Assembly (NCBI RefSeq): GCF_000208745.1
Contig: NC_030854.1
Location: 36,031,823 to 36,095,822 of the forward strand
DNA length: 64,000 nucleotides
Origin: Theobroma cacao
Lineage: Eukaryota; Streptophyta; Magnoliopsida; Malvales; Malvaceae
Reading direction: 5' to 3'
Shown in pieces: positions 32,483 through 44,330 of the stretch (position 1 is its first letter; each line of letters begins with the position of its first letter). The position numbers were made by a program, and so were the translations under genes. The notes under the pieces were generated by a model. That model ran no database searches, had not been told where the DNA came from, and saw nothing but the letters and a program-made list of their open reading frames with translations.

Positions 32483-32575
32483 TTGAAATTTTTTTTTTTG
32501 GTCTCATGCGCATTGAGACCAAACTTGGGGGATTCCATTTTTCCTCTTCTTTCGTCACTGTAAATTCCGGTGTCC
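32483..32575 (+). other. JMJ16 3' UTR before the duplicated segment
   Basis: These 93 bases after the stop codon contain TTGGTCTCATGCGCATTGAGACCAA, a near-perfect inverted repeat at about 32499-32523 that could form a hairpin in the transcript. The duplicated copy A begins at about 32576, so part of the JMJ16 3' UTR may lie inside it. Confidence 0.5.
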
Positions 32576-35500
32576 AGCTTTTCACGCTGCACGTACAGCT
32601 TTCATTCAATCCGTCAATTCTTTCGGGTAGGAAAAATTGATTAAAAAAACTATAGGTTATTTTTGCATCCTGACTATTGTAGCATAAACAAGTCCAGAAA
32701 TTCAACTGGTGGAATCTCACTGCCTCTCTCATTTTGGCATTATCCAGGCATCGATAAGGGGTACCATTATCCACTTCTACAAATTTTTGTTGATCTTGAG
32801 TTGTAGTTTTAGCTTCATACACAGTGTTAATAAAAACAAAGCCCCTTCTAACTTCAATTTTTCCTACTGGATTACATTTGCTTAGTCTATACTTTGGTCA
32901 ATTTTCCCCACTTGCATATGTCCTGAAGGAGAAAATAGCAGGATTATCATGGTGATGGGATTATCTTGTCGTGTTTGGAGGAAAAAAAAAAAAAAAAAAA
33001 GATAAGGTAAGATGGGGTCAAGTATTGGCACAATGACCTTTTGAAAATTAGCTCAGACTGCTCAACTGTCCGTCAGATAGTAATAGACTGATTGTTGGGT
33101 CATTGTTTCCGGGTAGAAAAGCTGATGGGTCACTGAGTCACTGCCCAAATTGTTCCTTGGACCTTGACTGCTTCTGTGCACACTTGCTTCCCATTTCCTT
33201 CCATCTCATCAACAAATCTTTGATATCCACTCATCTTATCATATTTATGTATGATTGTTCAGGATCTCATGTTTTTGGACTAATTTGATAAATTTAGCTA
33301 AGTGAGTTTAAATGATGAATAAGTATATAGTTATTGTGCTTTTTTTTTTATGGTTAAATTTCATAAACTCTTTGTGGTATTGTGATATGATATTTTCTTA
33401 CATAATTTTTTTTTCTTTCACATAAAATTGTGTTTTACAAAAATTAAGAGTGTTGAAATTTTAATAAAAAACAATAATATCTAAAATTTTAACGTCAATT
33501 TTCAAACTTTTCTTCAAAGAGAAAGATTGGAAGCCTACATCAAAGAGCATATCAAGTAACTTGTGTGATAAATGATAACAACTAAACAATATTGGTGGGC
33601 TGTGGTAAAAACTAATGATAAGATTACGAAATGCCACTTAAATTCCAAGAATGCTAATTTTGTAATGAATGAAGACGAGAAGGTAAAGTAACTTACTAGG
33701 CAATACATCGAGATAGTTTAGTAAAAGGAAAAAAGGCGATCCTTTATAACAACAGTTATTTCCATTTTTCATCTAATTCCTTGGAAAGATCTTTTATTGC
33801 TCATTTCTTAATTCTTTAGAGCTTCCATATCGTCTTTTGTGTTTTTGTTTATAAATTGTGGATAATTGAGGGATACAATTTGACAAAAAAGGTGGTACAT
33901 GCATTATGTAAATGAAGAATTTGACGCTTGCCTTGGTTGTATATTTGTGCTTGAAATTTATGCTGGCAATTTATATTTGGGTTTTTAATTTCCAAGCCTT
34001 TTACTTGTTGTGTTTCACTCTTTTTGTCCTGAGGTTTTTTAAAGGAAAGAGTTTGATTGTTTATGTGTTTTTTTGCACTTTCTTAGATTATTTTTTTTTT
34101 ATATATAAGTAGGTGAAGAAAGGGTTGTAAACTTGTAACTCGACCAATAATGGAATTTGGACCATTGATTTTGTACAAGTTTTTATTTACGTAGTAATCC
34201 GTTGTTTTTCAAAAAAACAAAATATGATTGGCCGACAGAAGTTGTTGAGAAAATATAAATTTGTTGTTGAGATTTTTAACGTTAGAGATGTTGTCCATTC
34301 AACGATGATTGTCAAAACATTTCTTTTTTAACTAAAAATTTAACATCGTTATTTTTTGTGGGAACTATAATAAAATACGATTTTATTTGAAAAAAAAAAT
34401 ACTCAAGATTTTATGTGAAAAAATATTATATCACAAGGGACACACGTAAATTTCATTTTCTTTTATCTCGTTGATACGATCAAAAAGATATATATATATA
34501 TATATTTTATTTTTTTAAATAGAAAAATTAAATTGACGAAAATGTTACAACACAGACAGAAACGGACTTGATGGTGGTGGCGGAAGTAACAACCACCACC
34601 CCTTAGGTTTTAAGTTATTATTAATATTATTACATATAAAATTTGACCACCTCTTTGATTTCTTCTCACATAAAATTTTAAAGCTGCCAGTTGGATACAC
34701 AGGAGCTATGGGACAGCGTTATCTCCATAGAGATTTGAGTGCGTGAAGGGACCAAACAATAATTATATGAACAGTACGGGGAACCTTAAAATAAGGAAAA
34801 TGAGTGAATAAACGTGTAACCCAGAGATGAAAAGTAATGGAAAAGGACCACGTACATATATATATATATTTAAGTAAAAGGATTTGTTCATTAGTCCCTT
34901 TGCCATATCTTCCGCTGCAGCAACAGGCTCCAACTCACCGACCCAACAACGACAGAAAACTACAGGAATTTCCCAGCAGAGACAACAACATCGGCTTGGA
35001 ATCAAAACCCAACAGGATTTCGTAATAAATTTTGATATTATCCCTCCCTGTAGACCCAATAAATGTACGTGACATTACATGTTCACCTTAACTAGCCTTC
35101 CATTATTGCCAAGAGCTCTGTCGTTTTACCATTGCCATCGACGGATTTACACTCCTTACATCCTGCATCCTGATTTCATTCTTTGCCCTTTGTAAAAACC
35201 AATGAAGATATGCCCGCCTTGTTAATTCCATGTCGCTTCCCATCATTAAATATTTTGTTGGCTACTTTTGCTGCCCATCCTCAAATTACTATAAAGAATT
35301 AAATTATGTAATAAGTATGAGTAACTTATCCTATAGTTTTGAATTTTGATGGTATACGTGTAATATGCGTGTGAAGACAATGATCGCTCAATTTTAAATT
35401 ATAATTATACGTGTGATACAAGTAAGAGTATAGTAAATCATTCAATTTTGAATTTTGATTATTTGTGTAATAAATTCAATTCTGAATTCTGTATTAAAAT

Positions 35501-35814
35501 CATAATAAAAGAGAGAAAGAAAGGTTAAAAAGAAAGAAAAAAAAAATTCTAACCCTACTTTCCAATTCGAAATTTATATTTATTAAACCCAATATATAAA
35601 TGATTAACTTATTAATAATTTATGTTTTTCTTTCAACATTTTTCAATTACCAATCTTATTTGAGGAAAATGATGTATGACTAAGACAATTAGCTGAATAT
35701 ATTATTCGATTCAATCATTATCATCTGTCGAAAAGATTTATTAAAAAAAAAAAAACTTCTTCTTTCTCTAGATTCTCATTTTGTCAAAAGTTGTTATTGG
35801 ATTATATATATATA
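32576..35814. repeat. Duplicated 3.2-kb segment, copy A
   Basis: This segment and 41156-44330 align end to end in the same orientation. Shared landmarks include ACGTACAGCTTTCATTCAAT (32591 and 41170), the GGTGGAATCTCACTGCCTCT block, the TAGCTCAGACTGCTCAACTG block, the GCAGCAACAGGCTCCAACTC block and the final GATTCTCATTTTGTCAAA followed by a TA run. By eye they are well diverged, roughly 80-90% identical in the best blocks, with many small indels. I see no convincing gene. A short minus-strand frame shared with copy B is reported separately. Poly-A at about 32981-33000 is private to this copy. LTR status was considered and rejected. Confidence 0.8.
32683..32860 (-). pseudogene. Unassigned short reading frame, copy A (frameshifted)
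   Basis: On the minus strand the words NTVYEAKTTTQDQQKFV and, after a one-base shift, RGSEIPPVEFLDLFMLQ are recognisable and match copy B (41270-41430). In copy A the frame shifts between them and stops after FMLQ. I do not recognise the family. It may be the remains of a small gene or chance openness preserved by duplication. Confidence 0.25.
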
Positions 35815-36299
35815 GCAAATAAGTTGGAGGGTTCCTTTGGTGAGATTTGGTGTAAGATATTTGAAAATATTTGAGTGAGTAGGTTGGAGAGTTGTAGAGA
35901 GAGAAAAAAAACACCTAGAATTAGTGTTGGAGGCTCTCAAAGAAATAGAGGAGTTTAGGGAAACCTTGACACGGCACTACGAAATTGGGATTTTGGCACC
36001 ACAACGCCCTCTTCTTGACTTTTACTATGGGTCGTGGTATTGTTATGGCATCGTGATGCCCTCCTCTCAAGAAATTATAGAGGCATCACTTGGGTGTCGT
36101 GGCCTTAGGCTCCCTTTTTTTTAAAATACATGCAAAAGAAAATAAAGAAATTGATGAGCAATAAAGATTAACTTTAAATAAAAATGAAAGAGCAAAAGTT
36201 TAAAACCTTAGGTTGCTTCCCAAGAGGTGCTTAATTTATAGTCATCGATTTGACTTTTTCAAGTGCAATTGGCATCGTGTAAAGAGGTAGAGGATCTTT
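35815..36299. other. Repeat-derived sequence between copy A and the Athila relic
   Basis: About 485 bp with GGCATCGTGATGCC-like and GTCGTGGCCTTAGG strings similar in style to sequence at 39290-39420, at the other end of the relic. This suggests untranslated retroelement DNA. No gene is visible; a 66-codon frame at 35924-36124 has no recognisable features. Confidence 0.4.
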
Positions 36300-36660
36300 G
36301 GCGATCAATGTCGCCTCCTCAATAATGCTTGAGATGCTGTCCATTCACCTTGAATTTCTCATTCGAACTAATTAGCTACTTCCATTGCTCCATGAGGGAA
36401 CACTTTTGTGACAATGAAATGTCCCAACCACCTAAACTTGAGCTTACTAGGAAATAATTTCAATCGCGAGTTATAAAGTAGTACATGTTGGCCAGTTTCA
36501 AAGTGGCATTGGATGATTTTCTTGTTATGCCATCTCTTGGTCTTTTCTTTGTAGATCTTGGCATTCTCAAAAGTTTCTAGTCAAGATTCATCCATCTCAT
36601 TCAATTGTAGAAATGTTTCTTTCCAGTTACTTGGATATCAAAATTTAACTTCTTGATGGC

Positions 36661-37449
36661 TTAATAAGCATTGTGTCCCAATTCCACTAAAAGGTGACAT
36701 GTTTTTCCAAAGACCAATCTATATGGAGACATACCTATTGGAGTTTTAAAAGCAGTTTTGTACGCCCACAATGCATCATCCAATCTCTTGGACCAATCAT
36801 TTATAGACTGATATATAATCTTCTCCAAAGTTCTTTTTATTTCCCTGATGGACATTTCAACTTGGCCACTTATTGGTGGATGATAGGCAATTGCAATATT
36901 ATGTTTAACCCCATACTTGGCTAAAAGTGCCTCAAAGTACTTGTTGCAAAAGTGAGAGCCTTCATCACTAATTATTTCTCTTGAGGTGCCAAAATGAGTG
37001 AAGATATTCTTTTTTCAGAAGTTCATCACCACCTTAGAGTCATTAGTGGGGAATGTTGTAGCTTCAATCCACTTTGAGACATAATCCACAGCTACCAAAA
37101 TGAACTTATTGTTGAATGAGGAAATAAATGGACCCATGAGGTTTATATCCCACACATAAAAGATATCCACTTTAAGGATGTTGTTCAGAGGCATCTCATG
37201 TCTTCTTGATATGTTGCCCACTCGTTGGCACTTATCACAATTTAAAACAAAATAGTGAGCATCTTGAAATAAAGTTGGCCAATACAAACTTGATTGTAGC
37301 ACTTTTGCTATAGTTCTATCTCTTCCAAAGTGTCCACCATAGTTTGAAGAACAGCAATGCTTAAGTATGTTTTCAACTTCTTTCTTTGGAATGCACCTTC
37401 TAAGAATTCTATTCGCACATTGTTCAAACAAGAAAGGCTCATCCCACAC
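36661..37449 (-). pseudogene. Integrase remnant of the Athila-type element
   Basis: The HHCC zinc-binding region is visible in the frame 37449-37015, including HFGRDRT and [17 protein letters not shown]. The catalytic core follows with DINLMGPF (the first acidic residue is in place) and [11 protein letters not shown] second piece at 36855-36661 holds [21 protein letters not shown] and [13 protein letters not shown] core sequence. The two pieces are separated by a frame break at about 36860-37014. Not functional. Confidence 0.8.
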
Positions 37450-37658
37450 ATAATACTTAACATCATGAAGAAATTTCTTTCTTTGATGGAATTTTAAATC
37501 AAGAGGTAGAAGGTTACTTACAATATAGTTCAGATAATCAACATATTATGGTAATCTCTTTTGATCAACATGCAGCAATTGTTCTTCTAGGAAAGTTTCA
37601 TTGATCAAAGTTGAATCAGCACCTTGTGTCCCATTCTCCAACCTTGATAGATGGTCTG

Positions 37659-38183
37659 TCACTTAATTTTCTGTCTTTTTCTATCTCTAGTCTCCAAATC
37701 AAATTCTTGTAGAAAGAGCATCCATCTTATCAAACGTGGTTTGACATTTTTCTTGATAATCAAATATTTGATTGCTGAGTGATTAGTGTACACAATTGCC
37801 TTAGTGCTAACAAGATAAGAACAAAACTTATCAAATGCAAACACAACAGTAAGTAATTCCTTTTTAATGGTAATGTAATTCATTTAGGTCTCTATCAATG
37901 TCTTGCTGGGATAGTAAATATAATGAAAAATCTTTTATTTCCTTTGGCCTAACACTACACCCACTACAAAGTCACTCGCATTGCACATGAGTTCAAATGA
38001 AAGATTCCGATTTGAGATTATGATGATAGGTGTAGAAACCAACTTTTTCTTCAGTTCTAAAAATGCAGCAAGGCAAACATCATCAAATTTGACAAAAACA
38101 TCTTTCTCCAAAAAAATTACAGAGTGGTTTGGAAATTTTGGAGAAATTCTCGATGAATCGCCTATAGAACCCAACATGTCCAA
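37659..38183 (-). pseudogene. RNase H and RT-connection remnant
   Basis: 38183-37935 holds the AFLELKKKLVSTPII connection and the start of RNase H (LMCNASDFVVGVVLGQ, with the first catalytic Asp). 37883-37659 continues with [16 protein letters not shown] (catalytic Glu) and [10 protein letters not shown], where the usual TDH motif Asp is replaced by Asn. The frame is interrupted between the two pieces. Confidence 0.75.
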
Positions 38184-38265
38184 GAAAACGTCTAATGCCT
38201 TTCACTAATGTTGGCAGTGAAAGCTTCTTAATTGTCTCAATCTTAGCTTTGTCTACTTCTAAACA

Positions 38266-38676
38266 TCAGATGGACACTTTATGTCCAATAATAATGCCTT
38301 TTTGCACCATGAAGTGGCATTTTTCCCTATTCAAAACTAAGTTTGTTTTTTCACATCTTTTGAAGACTTTAGCAAGATTAAGGAGACAATTGTCAAAATT
38401 ATCACCAGACATAGAAACATCATTTGCAAATACCTCAAGACATTGTTCCACCATCTCAAAAAAGATTGCCATCATGTATCCCTGAAAAGTAGCAAAAGTG
38501 TTACAAAGTTCGAATAACATCTTTCGAAAGGCAAAAGTGTCATATGGGCTTGTGAAAGTGGTTTTCTTTGGATCTTCAGGAGATATTGCAATTTGATTAT
38601 ATCTAGAATATCCATCCAAGAAACAATAAAACTCCTTACCAGCTAGTTTATCAAACATCTTATCAATGAATGGCAA
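38266..38676 (-). pseudogene. Reverse transcriptase remnant
   Basis: A 136-codon frame begins PFIDKMFDKLAGKEFYCFLD, with the first catalytic Asp present. The YVDD-box position reads FAND, so the catalytic pair is damaged. Upstream (38690-39000) the family words VSPIQCVPKK and TGWKVCMDY can still be read but with in-frame stops. The gene is dead. Confidence 0.8.
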
Positions 38677-39067
38677 AGAAAAGTGATATGTCCTTGTGAC
38701 TTTGTTGAGCTTTCAATAATCCATGCACACTTTCCAACCAGTCACTGTTCTAGTAAGAATGCGCTCATTGTTGGAATTAGCAACCATAGTCGTCCTTGTT
38801 TTCTTTGGCACACATTGAATTGGACTTACCTATGAACTATCTGAAATCGGATAGATAATACCAACATCCAACCATTTAATGATCTCCTTCTTAACCACCC
38901 TACTTCATGATCAGATTAAGTCTCTTTTGATGCTCAATGGTGGCTCGGTGGTTGTCCTCTAAAAGGATCTTGTGCATGCACATAAAAGGACTAATTCCTT
39001 TGATGTCGACAATAATCCATCCTAATGTCTTTTTATGCTCCCTTAGCACTTGTAAAAGTTTATTTTC

Positions 39068-39370
39068 CTACACATTAGTAAGAAAAGCAAAAATACTAAC
39101 AAGAAGAGTAGATGAGTCACTAAAAAAAGCATATCTTAAATGTGTTGGCAAAAGTTTAAGTTTCAAGGTAGGCGGTTCTTCAATAGATGGCTTGGCTAGT
39201 GAAAATGAAGCAGGTGGAAAAAGACCCTTTTTATAGCCTCCAAAAAGACCTAATTCTACTAAAATTGGGAAAAAGAATGCTTGGATATCAGCAAGCACTG
39301 CGGCCTTGCTTCTCAAGCGTCGCGGCCTCGAGCTCTTGGCCACAGTATGATTTTTTTTCTTCTTGGGCAC
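39068..39370 (-). pseudogene. Pre-RT polyprotein segment of the Athila-type element
   Basis: The frame contains PTLKLKLLPTHLRYAF, the segment that comes just before the reverse transcriptase in Athila-type polyproteins. It marks the most upstream recognisable pol coding in the relic. Confidence 0.65.
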
Positions 39371-39420
39371 TGCAGCCTTAGCTCCTTGGTTGTTGCGGCC
39401 TCAACTCCTTGCTACAGTAT

Positions 39421-41155
39421 AATGCTTTGTGCAAATTTTGCTGCAGCTCATCCTTTTATGACGTAATTTTCACCTCATTTTGATCCGAACTGAGTAATGT
39501 GGTAAACATGAAAGTTGTAACCCTATCTCTTAGCTTTTCAATGACTCAAGAATTAGGTCAATTGAACTTCCATATCAAGAGTCATACTTGAAATACCGCA
39601 ACATATACGATTAAAGCTATCACTATATTTGCACAAATTATCACCAAATAAGGTCTTTTCATTAAATTTCCTACAAAGCAATAAAATAGCTGAGCAATAA
39701 CTAAACTTAAAATAATTTAAATCAATTAAATATAAAATTAAACTAAAATAACTTAAACTAACTACTCATCATGCATTGATCTTAACTAAAATACTTAATT
39801 CGAAACCTAAAATCTCAATGACGTAACAACTTAAGCACCCAAAATGTGACAAAATAACTCTCCACTAGTACAATGGGAGGGTATTAATTTCGAGTCTCAA
39901 TATTTATAATCCTAAATAAATATAAAGAAATTCTAAATAAAAAATATTAATCAAATAAAAAAATAGAAACAAAAAAAATAAAAATAAAATATAATAATAT
40001 TGATAATGATAGTAAATACAAAAGATACTAGATGAAATACATAAAACAATATAGAGTTGTGTAAAAATAAATAAAATAAATATTTTATGATAATTAAAAA
40101 AGAAAATTTAAATCTTTAAAATGAAAAGGATTGACATAAAAATAAAATATTTAGCTATATAAAGCACATGTAGGAAGAAAAGTAATATAATAAATAAGTA
40201 AATAATTTTACTTTCTAAAGGATATAAAAAAGAGAGTAATAAAAAGTATAAAATAAATAAAGGTAAAAAACAATAAAAAGAAATTTTCAAAAAATGGTAG
40301 AAATATAGTAATAGTAATTAATAATAAATACTAGAATTTTTAGCATGTCACGAGCCATTATTGCATTATTTAAACGTGATGGCATATCGATATATTTTGT
40401 GTGTGTGTGTGAAAGCCTCGATGATGGGACTTTTCAAGAGAGCTTGTGAAGGCGAGTTCTCTGGAAAAATTTCTTAGTTGAAAAAATATCTTCGAGTCCC
40501 ACTGGTATGATAAGAGGGCTCGGAGAATATTCTTAATAAAAAGTCTTTACTTGTATTAGGGTTTGCATTACATGAAAATGTTTTTACTTATAAATGATTA
40601 CCTCGATAATGAGATTTACTCGATAAGCTTGCAAATGTGAGTTTTCTAGAATGATTCTCTAGTTGAGAAGTATATCGAGTCTCATCAATATGATGGGCAG
40701 ATTTGAAAAATATTCTTAATGAAAGGTTTTCATTTGACGTTTGTCGAGATTTATAACATACATTCCATGATTGCATAACGTACATGTCACACAAATAAAT
40801 TGAATAATGGACCTTAGGTTGCGAATAAAATAAAAAAACAAAATAATAAACGATGATTAAGGAAATATGAGAATAAAATTAAAAATTAAGATTAAAATAG
40901 GATAGCATGTGATTAAATGATACCATTCGTAAAATAGGTGTCAGGGGTGCTAATCCTTCCTTGTAATAATCGTACTCCCAAACCTAACTTTAAAATTCAT
41001 AAATCAAGTTTTGATTCTTTAAACAAACTTAAAATTAATTTTAAATCTCGTTTGATAGAACGAATTTCACATATGATCGATCACACCTTATAAAAAATAT
41101 TAGTGAAAATTTTTAAAAAATATTTTCATCACACGTAAAGACAAGCTGTACGTGT
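39421..41155. other. AT-rich repeat-derived spacer
   Basis: About 1.7 kb between the pol relic and copy B. 39690-40330 is extremely A/T-rich. 40416-40745 carries two diverged tandem units. 40935-40990 has AGGTGTCAGGGGTGCTAATC and a following CGTACTCCCAAACC, wording I associate with untranslated parts of Tat/Ogre-type retroelements (low confidence). No gene is visible. Confidence 0.4.
40416..40745. repeat. Two diverged tandem units of about 185 bp
   Basis: CCTCGATGATGGGACTTTTC at 40416 and CCTCGATAATGAGATTTACT at 40601 start similar units. Both continue with AGCTTG, GAGTT(C/T)TCT, TTAGTTGA/CTAGTTGA, TCGAGTC and ATATTCTTAAT. They are heavily diverged and probably old retroelement subrepeats. 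Confidence 0.6.
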
Positions 41156-41455
41156 AGCTGTCACGCTACACGTACAGCTTTCATTCAATCCGTTATTCAT
41201 TTGGATAGGAAAAAATTGAAAAAAAAAAAAAAAGCTTATTTTTGCCGTTGGATTTTTGCGCACGGACTTTTGTAGCATAAAGGAGTCCAGAAATTCAACT
41301 GGTGGAATCTCACTGCCTCTGTCATTTGGCATATCCGGTCTTCGATTAGGGGCACTATTATCCACTTGTACAAATTTTTGTTGATCTTGAGTTGTTGTTT
41401 TAGCTTCATACACAGTGTTAACAACAACAAAGCCACTCAAACTGCCTTTTTTCAT
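41129..41455 (-). CDS. Unassigned 108-codon frame in copy B
   Basis: An intact frame starts at an ATG at 41455 and includes GFVVVNTVYEAKTTTQDQQ and RGSEIPPVEFLDSFMLQKS. The equivalent frame in copy A is broken. There is no signal peptide, membrane segment or known motif, and no clear promoter. It could be the last exon of a small lost gene or a chance frame. I do not assign a function. Confidence 0.2.
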   Translation of the reverse strand: MKKGSLSGFVVVNTVYEAKTTTQDQQKFVQVDNSAPNRRPDMPNDRGSEIPPVEFLDSFMLQKSVRKNPTAKISFFFFFQFFPIQMNNGLNESCTCSVTATRTACLYV

Positions 41456-44330
41456 TCTGTATTAGATTTGCTTAGTCTATGTTTATGGTCTATGCATTTG
41501 CTCTAATTTTCTCCACTCGGAGGTAGGGCCTGAAGGAGAAAATATCAGGATTATCATGGTAATAGGAATATATTTTTTTGGAGGAAAAGAAAAAGAAAAT
41601 AGATACGGTAAGATGGGGTCAAATATTGGTACAATGACCTTTTGAAAATTAGCTCAGACTGCTCAACTGTTTGCCGATGGTGATAGAATGATTATTGGGC
41701 CATTGTTTCGGGGTAAAACAGCTGTTGGGCCACTGACTCACTGCCTAAATTGTTCCTTTGACCGCTGATGTACACTAGCTTGCCATTTCCTTTCATCTTA
41801 CCAAATCTAATTATCAAATCCTTAATATTCACTCACCTTATCATATTTACATGTTTTATAAGGATCTCGTGTTTTGTGGATAAATTTTCGGAAAAAGTGA
41901 GTTAAAATAGGAATAAGTATATTATTATTATTATTATTATTTTGGGTAAATTCCACAATGATTAACAGTATTTTTAGTTAAATTTTCATTAAAAAGATAA
42001 TAATATCTAAAATTTTATTTTTTGCATTTGAACCTACATTTCCAAATTTTTCTTCAAAGAGAGAGAGAGAGATTGAAGGCCTACATCAAAGAACATATCA
42101 AACAACTCTATAAGAGTTGTGTGGTAACAACTAAACAATATAGGTGGGAATGCTAATTTGTTAATCAATGAAGGTGAGAAGGAAAAGAAACTCGCTGAGC
42201 AATACGTCGAGGCAACCCAACAACAAGAAAAAGGTGATCTTCAATGACGACAATTATTTCCACTTTCATCTAATTTCTTAGAGAGATCCTCTATTGCTCA
42301 TTTCTTAATTCTTTAAAGCCTCCATCACCTTCTTTGTGTTTTCGATTGTACATTGTAGGTGGTTAAGGGATACAATCTCACAAAAAGGTCATACATGCAT
42401 TATGTAAATAAAAAATTTGACATAAACAAACTTCGTTCCTAGGCTTGCCTTGGTTGTATATCTGCCTTCATAGCTATTGAGATTTACGCTAAGCAATTTA
42501 TGTTTGGGTTTTTAATTTTTAAGCTTTTTACTTGTTGTCTTGAGATTTTTTTAAAGGAAGGATTTTGATCGTTTATGTATTTTTTTACAGCTTATTAAAT
42601 TAATTTTTTTTTGTATATAAGTAGGTGAAGAAAGGATTGTAAACTTGTAATCTGACCAATAATAGAATTTGGACCATTGATTTTGTACAAGTTTTATTTA
42701 CGTAACAATCCGTTGTTTTTCAAAAAAAAAAAATGTTTGGCTAACAGAAGTTGTCGAGAAAATGTAAATTTGTTGTTGGGATTTTTCATGTCAAAGACGT
42801 TGTCCATTCAATGGTGATTGTCAGCTTTTTTAAGAATTTTGTAGAGATATGTGAAACAATTGTTTCTTTTAATAAATGTTGGAATGTAAATTTTTTAAGG
42901 AACGGAAACCTAGTTCTTAAGAAATAAATATTAATCTATTTTATGTATATTTTTAAACATATGTCTCTTTTTGTCTTTTTAATAAAAATTTAATTAAAAA
43001 TTTAGCACATAACTCTTGTAAGAACAATAGTAAAACACAATTTTATTGAAAGAAAAAAATAACCTCAAGGTATAATGTGAGAAAATACCATATCACAAAA
43101 ATACATGTATTGGTTTTTTTTTTTTATCTTGTTGATATGATCAATAAGATATCTTTCCTAATGTTGTTTTTATAGAAAAATTAAATTGACGAATACACTA
43201 TAATACAAATAAAGGCAAACCCATAGCGATGGCGAAGGTAAGGACCGCAACCTCTCAATTTTTAAGTTTTGTTTTTATATTCTTATTAATGGAAAAGGAC
43301 CACATATATTTAAGTAAAAGGAATTCTTCATTAGTCCCTGTGCCGTGGTTTCGGCTGCAGCAACAGGCTCCAACTCAACGACCCAACAACACTGGCAGGA
43401 AACTACAGGAATTTCCCAACAGAGACAACACCACCAATTTGGAATCAAAACCCAACAGGATTCGTAATAAATTTTGACATTATCCCTCCCTGCATACCAA
43501 ATAAATGTGCGTGACATTACATGTTCACCTTAACTGCTCGTCCATTATTGGGAAAAGCTTTGTCGTTTTACTATTGATGAAACAGATTGCCATTGACGGA
43601 TTTACGCTTCTTGCATCCTGCATCCTGTTTTCATTCTTTGCCCTTTGAAAAACGAAGGAAGATGAGCCCACCTTTTTAATTCGATGTCGCTTCCCATCAT
43701 TATACTGTAGCCTACTTTTGCTGCCCATCCTCGTGTTATTATAAAGAATTAAATTATGTAATAAATATGAGTAGCTCATCCTTCATTCTTTAATTCTGAT
43801 AATATACGTGTAATATACGTATGAATACAATAATCGTTCAATATTAAATTATGATTATACGTGTGATACACGTAAGAATATAGTAAATCATTCAATTTTA
43901 AATTTTAATTATTCGTGTAATAATTTAATTCTGAATTCTGAATTCTATACTAAAATCATAATAAAAGAGAGAAAGAAAGGTTAAAAAGAAAGAAAAAATA
44001 TGTTAACCCTACTTTCCAATTTAAAATTTATATTTATTAAATCCAATATATAAATTATTAACTTATTAATAATTTATGCTTTTTTTTTTCAACATTTTTC
44101 TCATCGATTACCAATCTTATTTGAGGAAATAATGTATGACTAGGACAATTAGCTGAATATATTATTCGAATTCAATCATTATCATTTGTCAAAAAAATTT
44201 ATAAAAAAAAAAAAGACTTCTTCTTTTTCTAGATTCTCATTTTGTCAAAAAAAAAAAGACTTCTTCTTTTTCTAGATTCTCATTTTGTCAAAGTCGTCAT
44301 TGGATTATATATATATATATATATATATAT
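41156..44330. repeat. Duplicated 3.2-kb segment, copy B
   Basis: This is the counterpart of 32576-35814 in the same orientation, about 8.58 kb downstream. It ends in a TA run at about 44308-44330. It carries a private 43-bp tandem duplication (unit with GACTTCTTCTTTTTCTAG starting at 44215 and 44258) that copy A lacks, so that arose after the segmental duplication. An AAGAGAGAGAGAGAG stretch near 42060 and a (TTA)n run near 41923-41941 are also private. No confident gene. Confidence 0.8.

Larger units (their letters stand above)
36300..39420 (-). mobile_element. Decayed Ty3/gypsy (Athila-type) retrotransposon pol region
   Basis: Read on the minus strand, the order is: a pre-RT segment (39370-39068), reverse transcriptase (about 39000-38266), RT-RNase H connection (38183-37935), RNase H (37883-37659), integrase zinc finger and core (37449-37015), integrase continuation (36855-36661) and a chromodomain-less tail to about 36330. 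RT before RNase H before integrase is the Ty3/gypsy order. Wording such as LKLLPTHLRYAF and GKEFYCFLDGYSRYNQIAIS is characteristic of the Athila lineage. Frames are broken by stops and shifts throughout. No flanking LTRs, primer-binding site or gag were found, so this is an internal fragment of a dead element. Confidence 0.85.

Noticed and set aside
33912..34112. Small hydrophobic membrane-like protein
   Set aside because: T-rich DNA gives Phe/Leu-rich frames by chance; the matching part of copy B does not keep the frame.
40108..40290. Small membrane protein on the minus strand
   Set aside because: It lies in extremely AT-rich repeat DNA; composition alone explains the hydrophobic frame.
32576..44330. 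The two 3.2-kb copies as the LTRs of one giant retrotransposon carrying the minus-strand pol
   Set aside because: Copy ends lack TG...CA, no primer-binding site follows copy B and no polypurine tract precedes copy A in the pol orientation, and no target-site duplication was seen.
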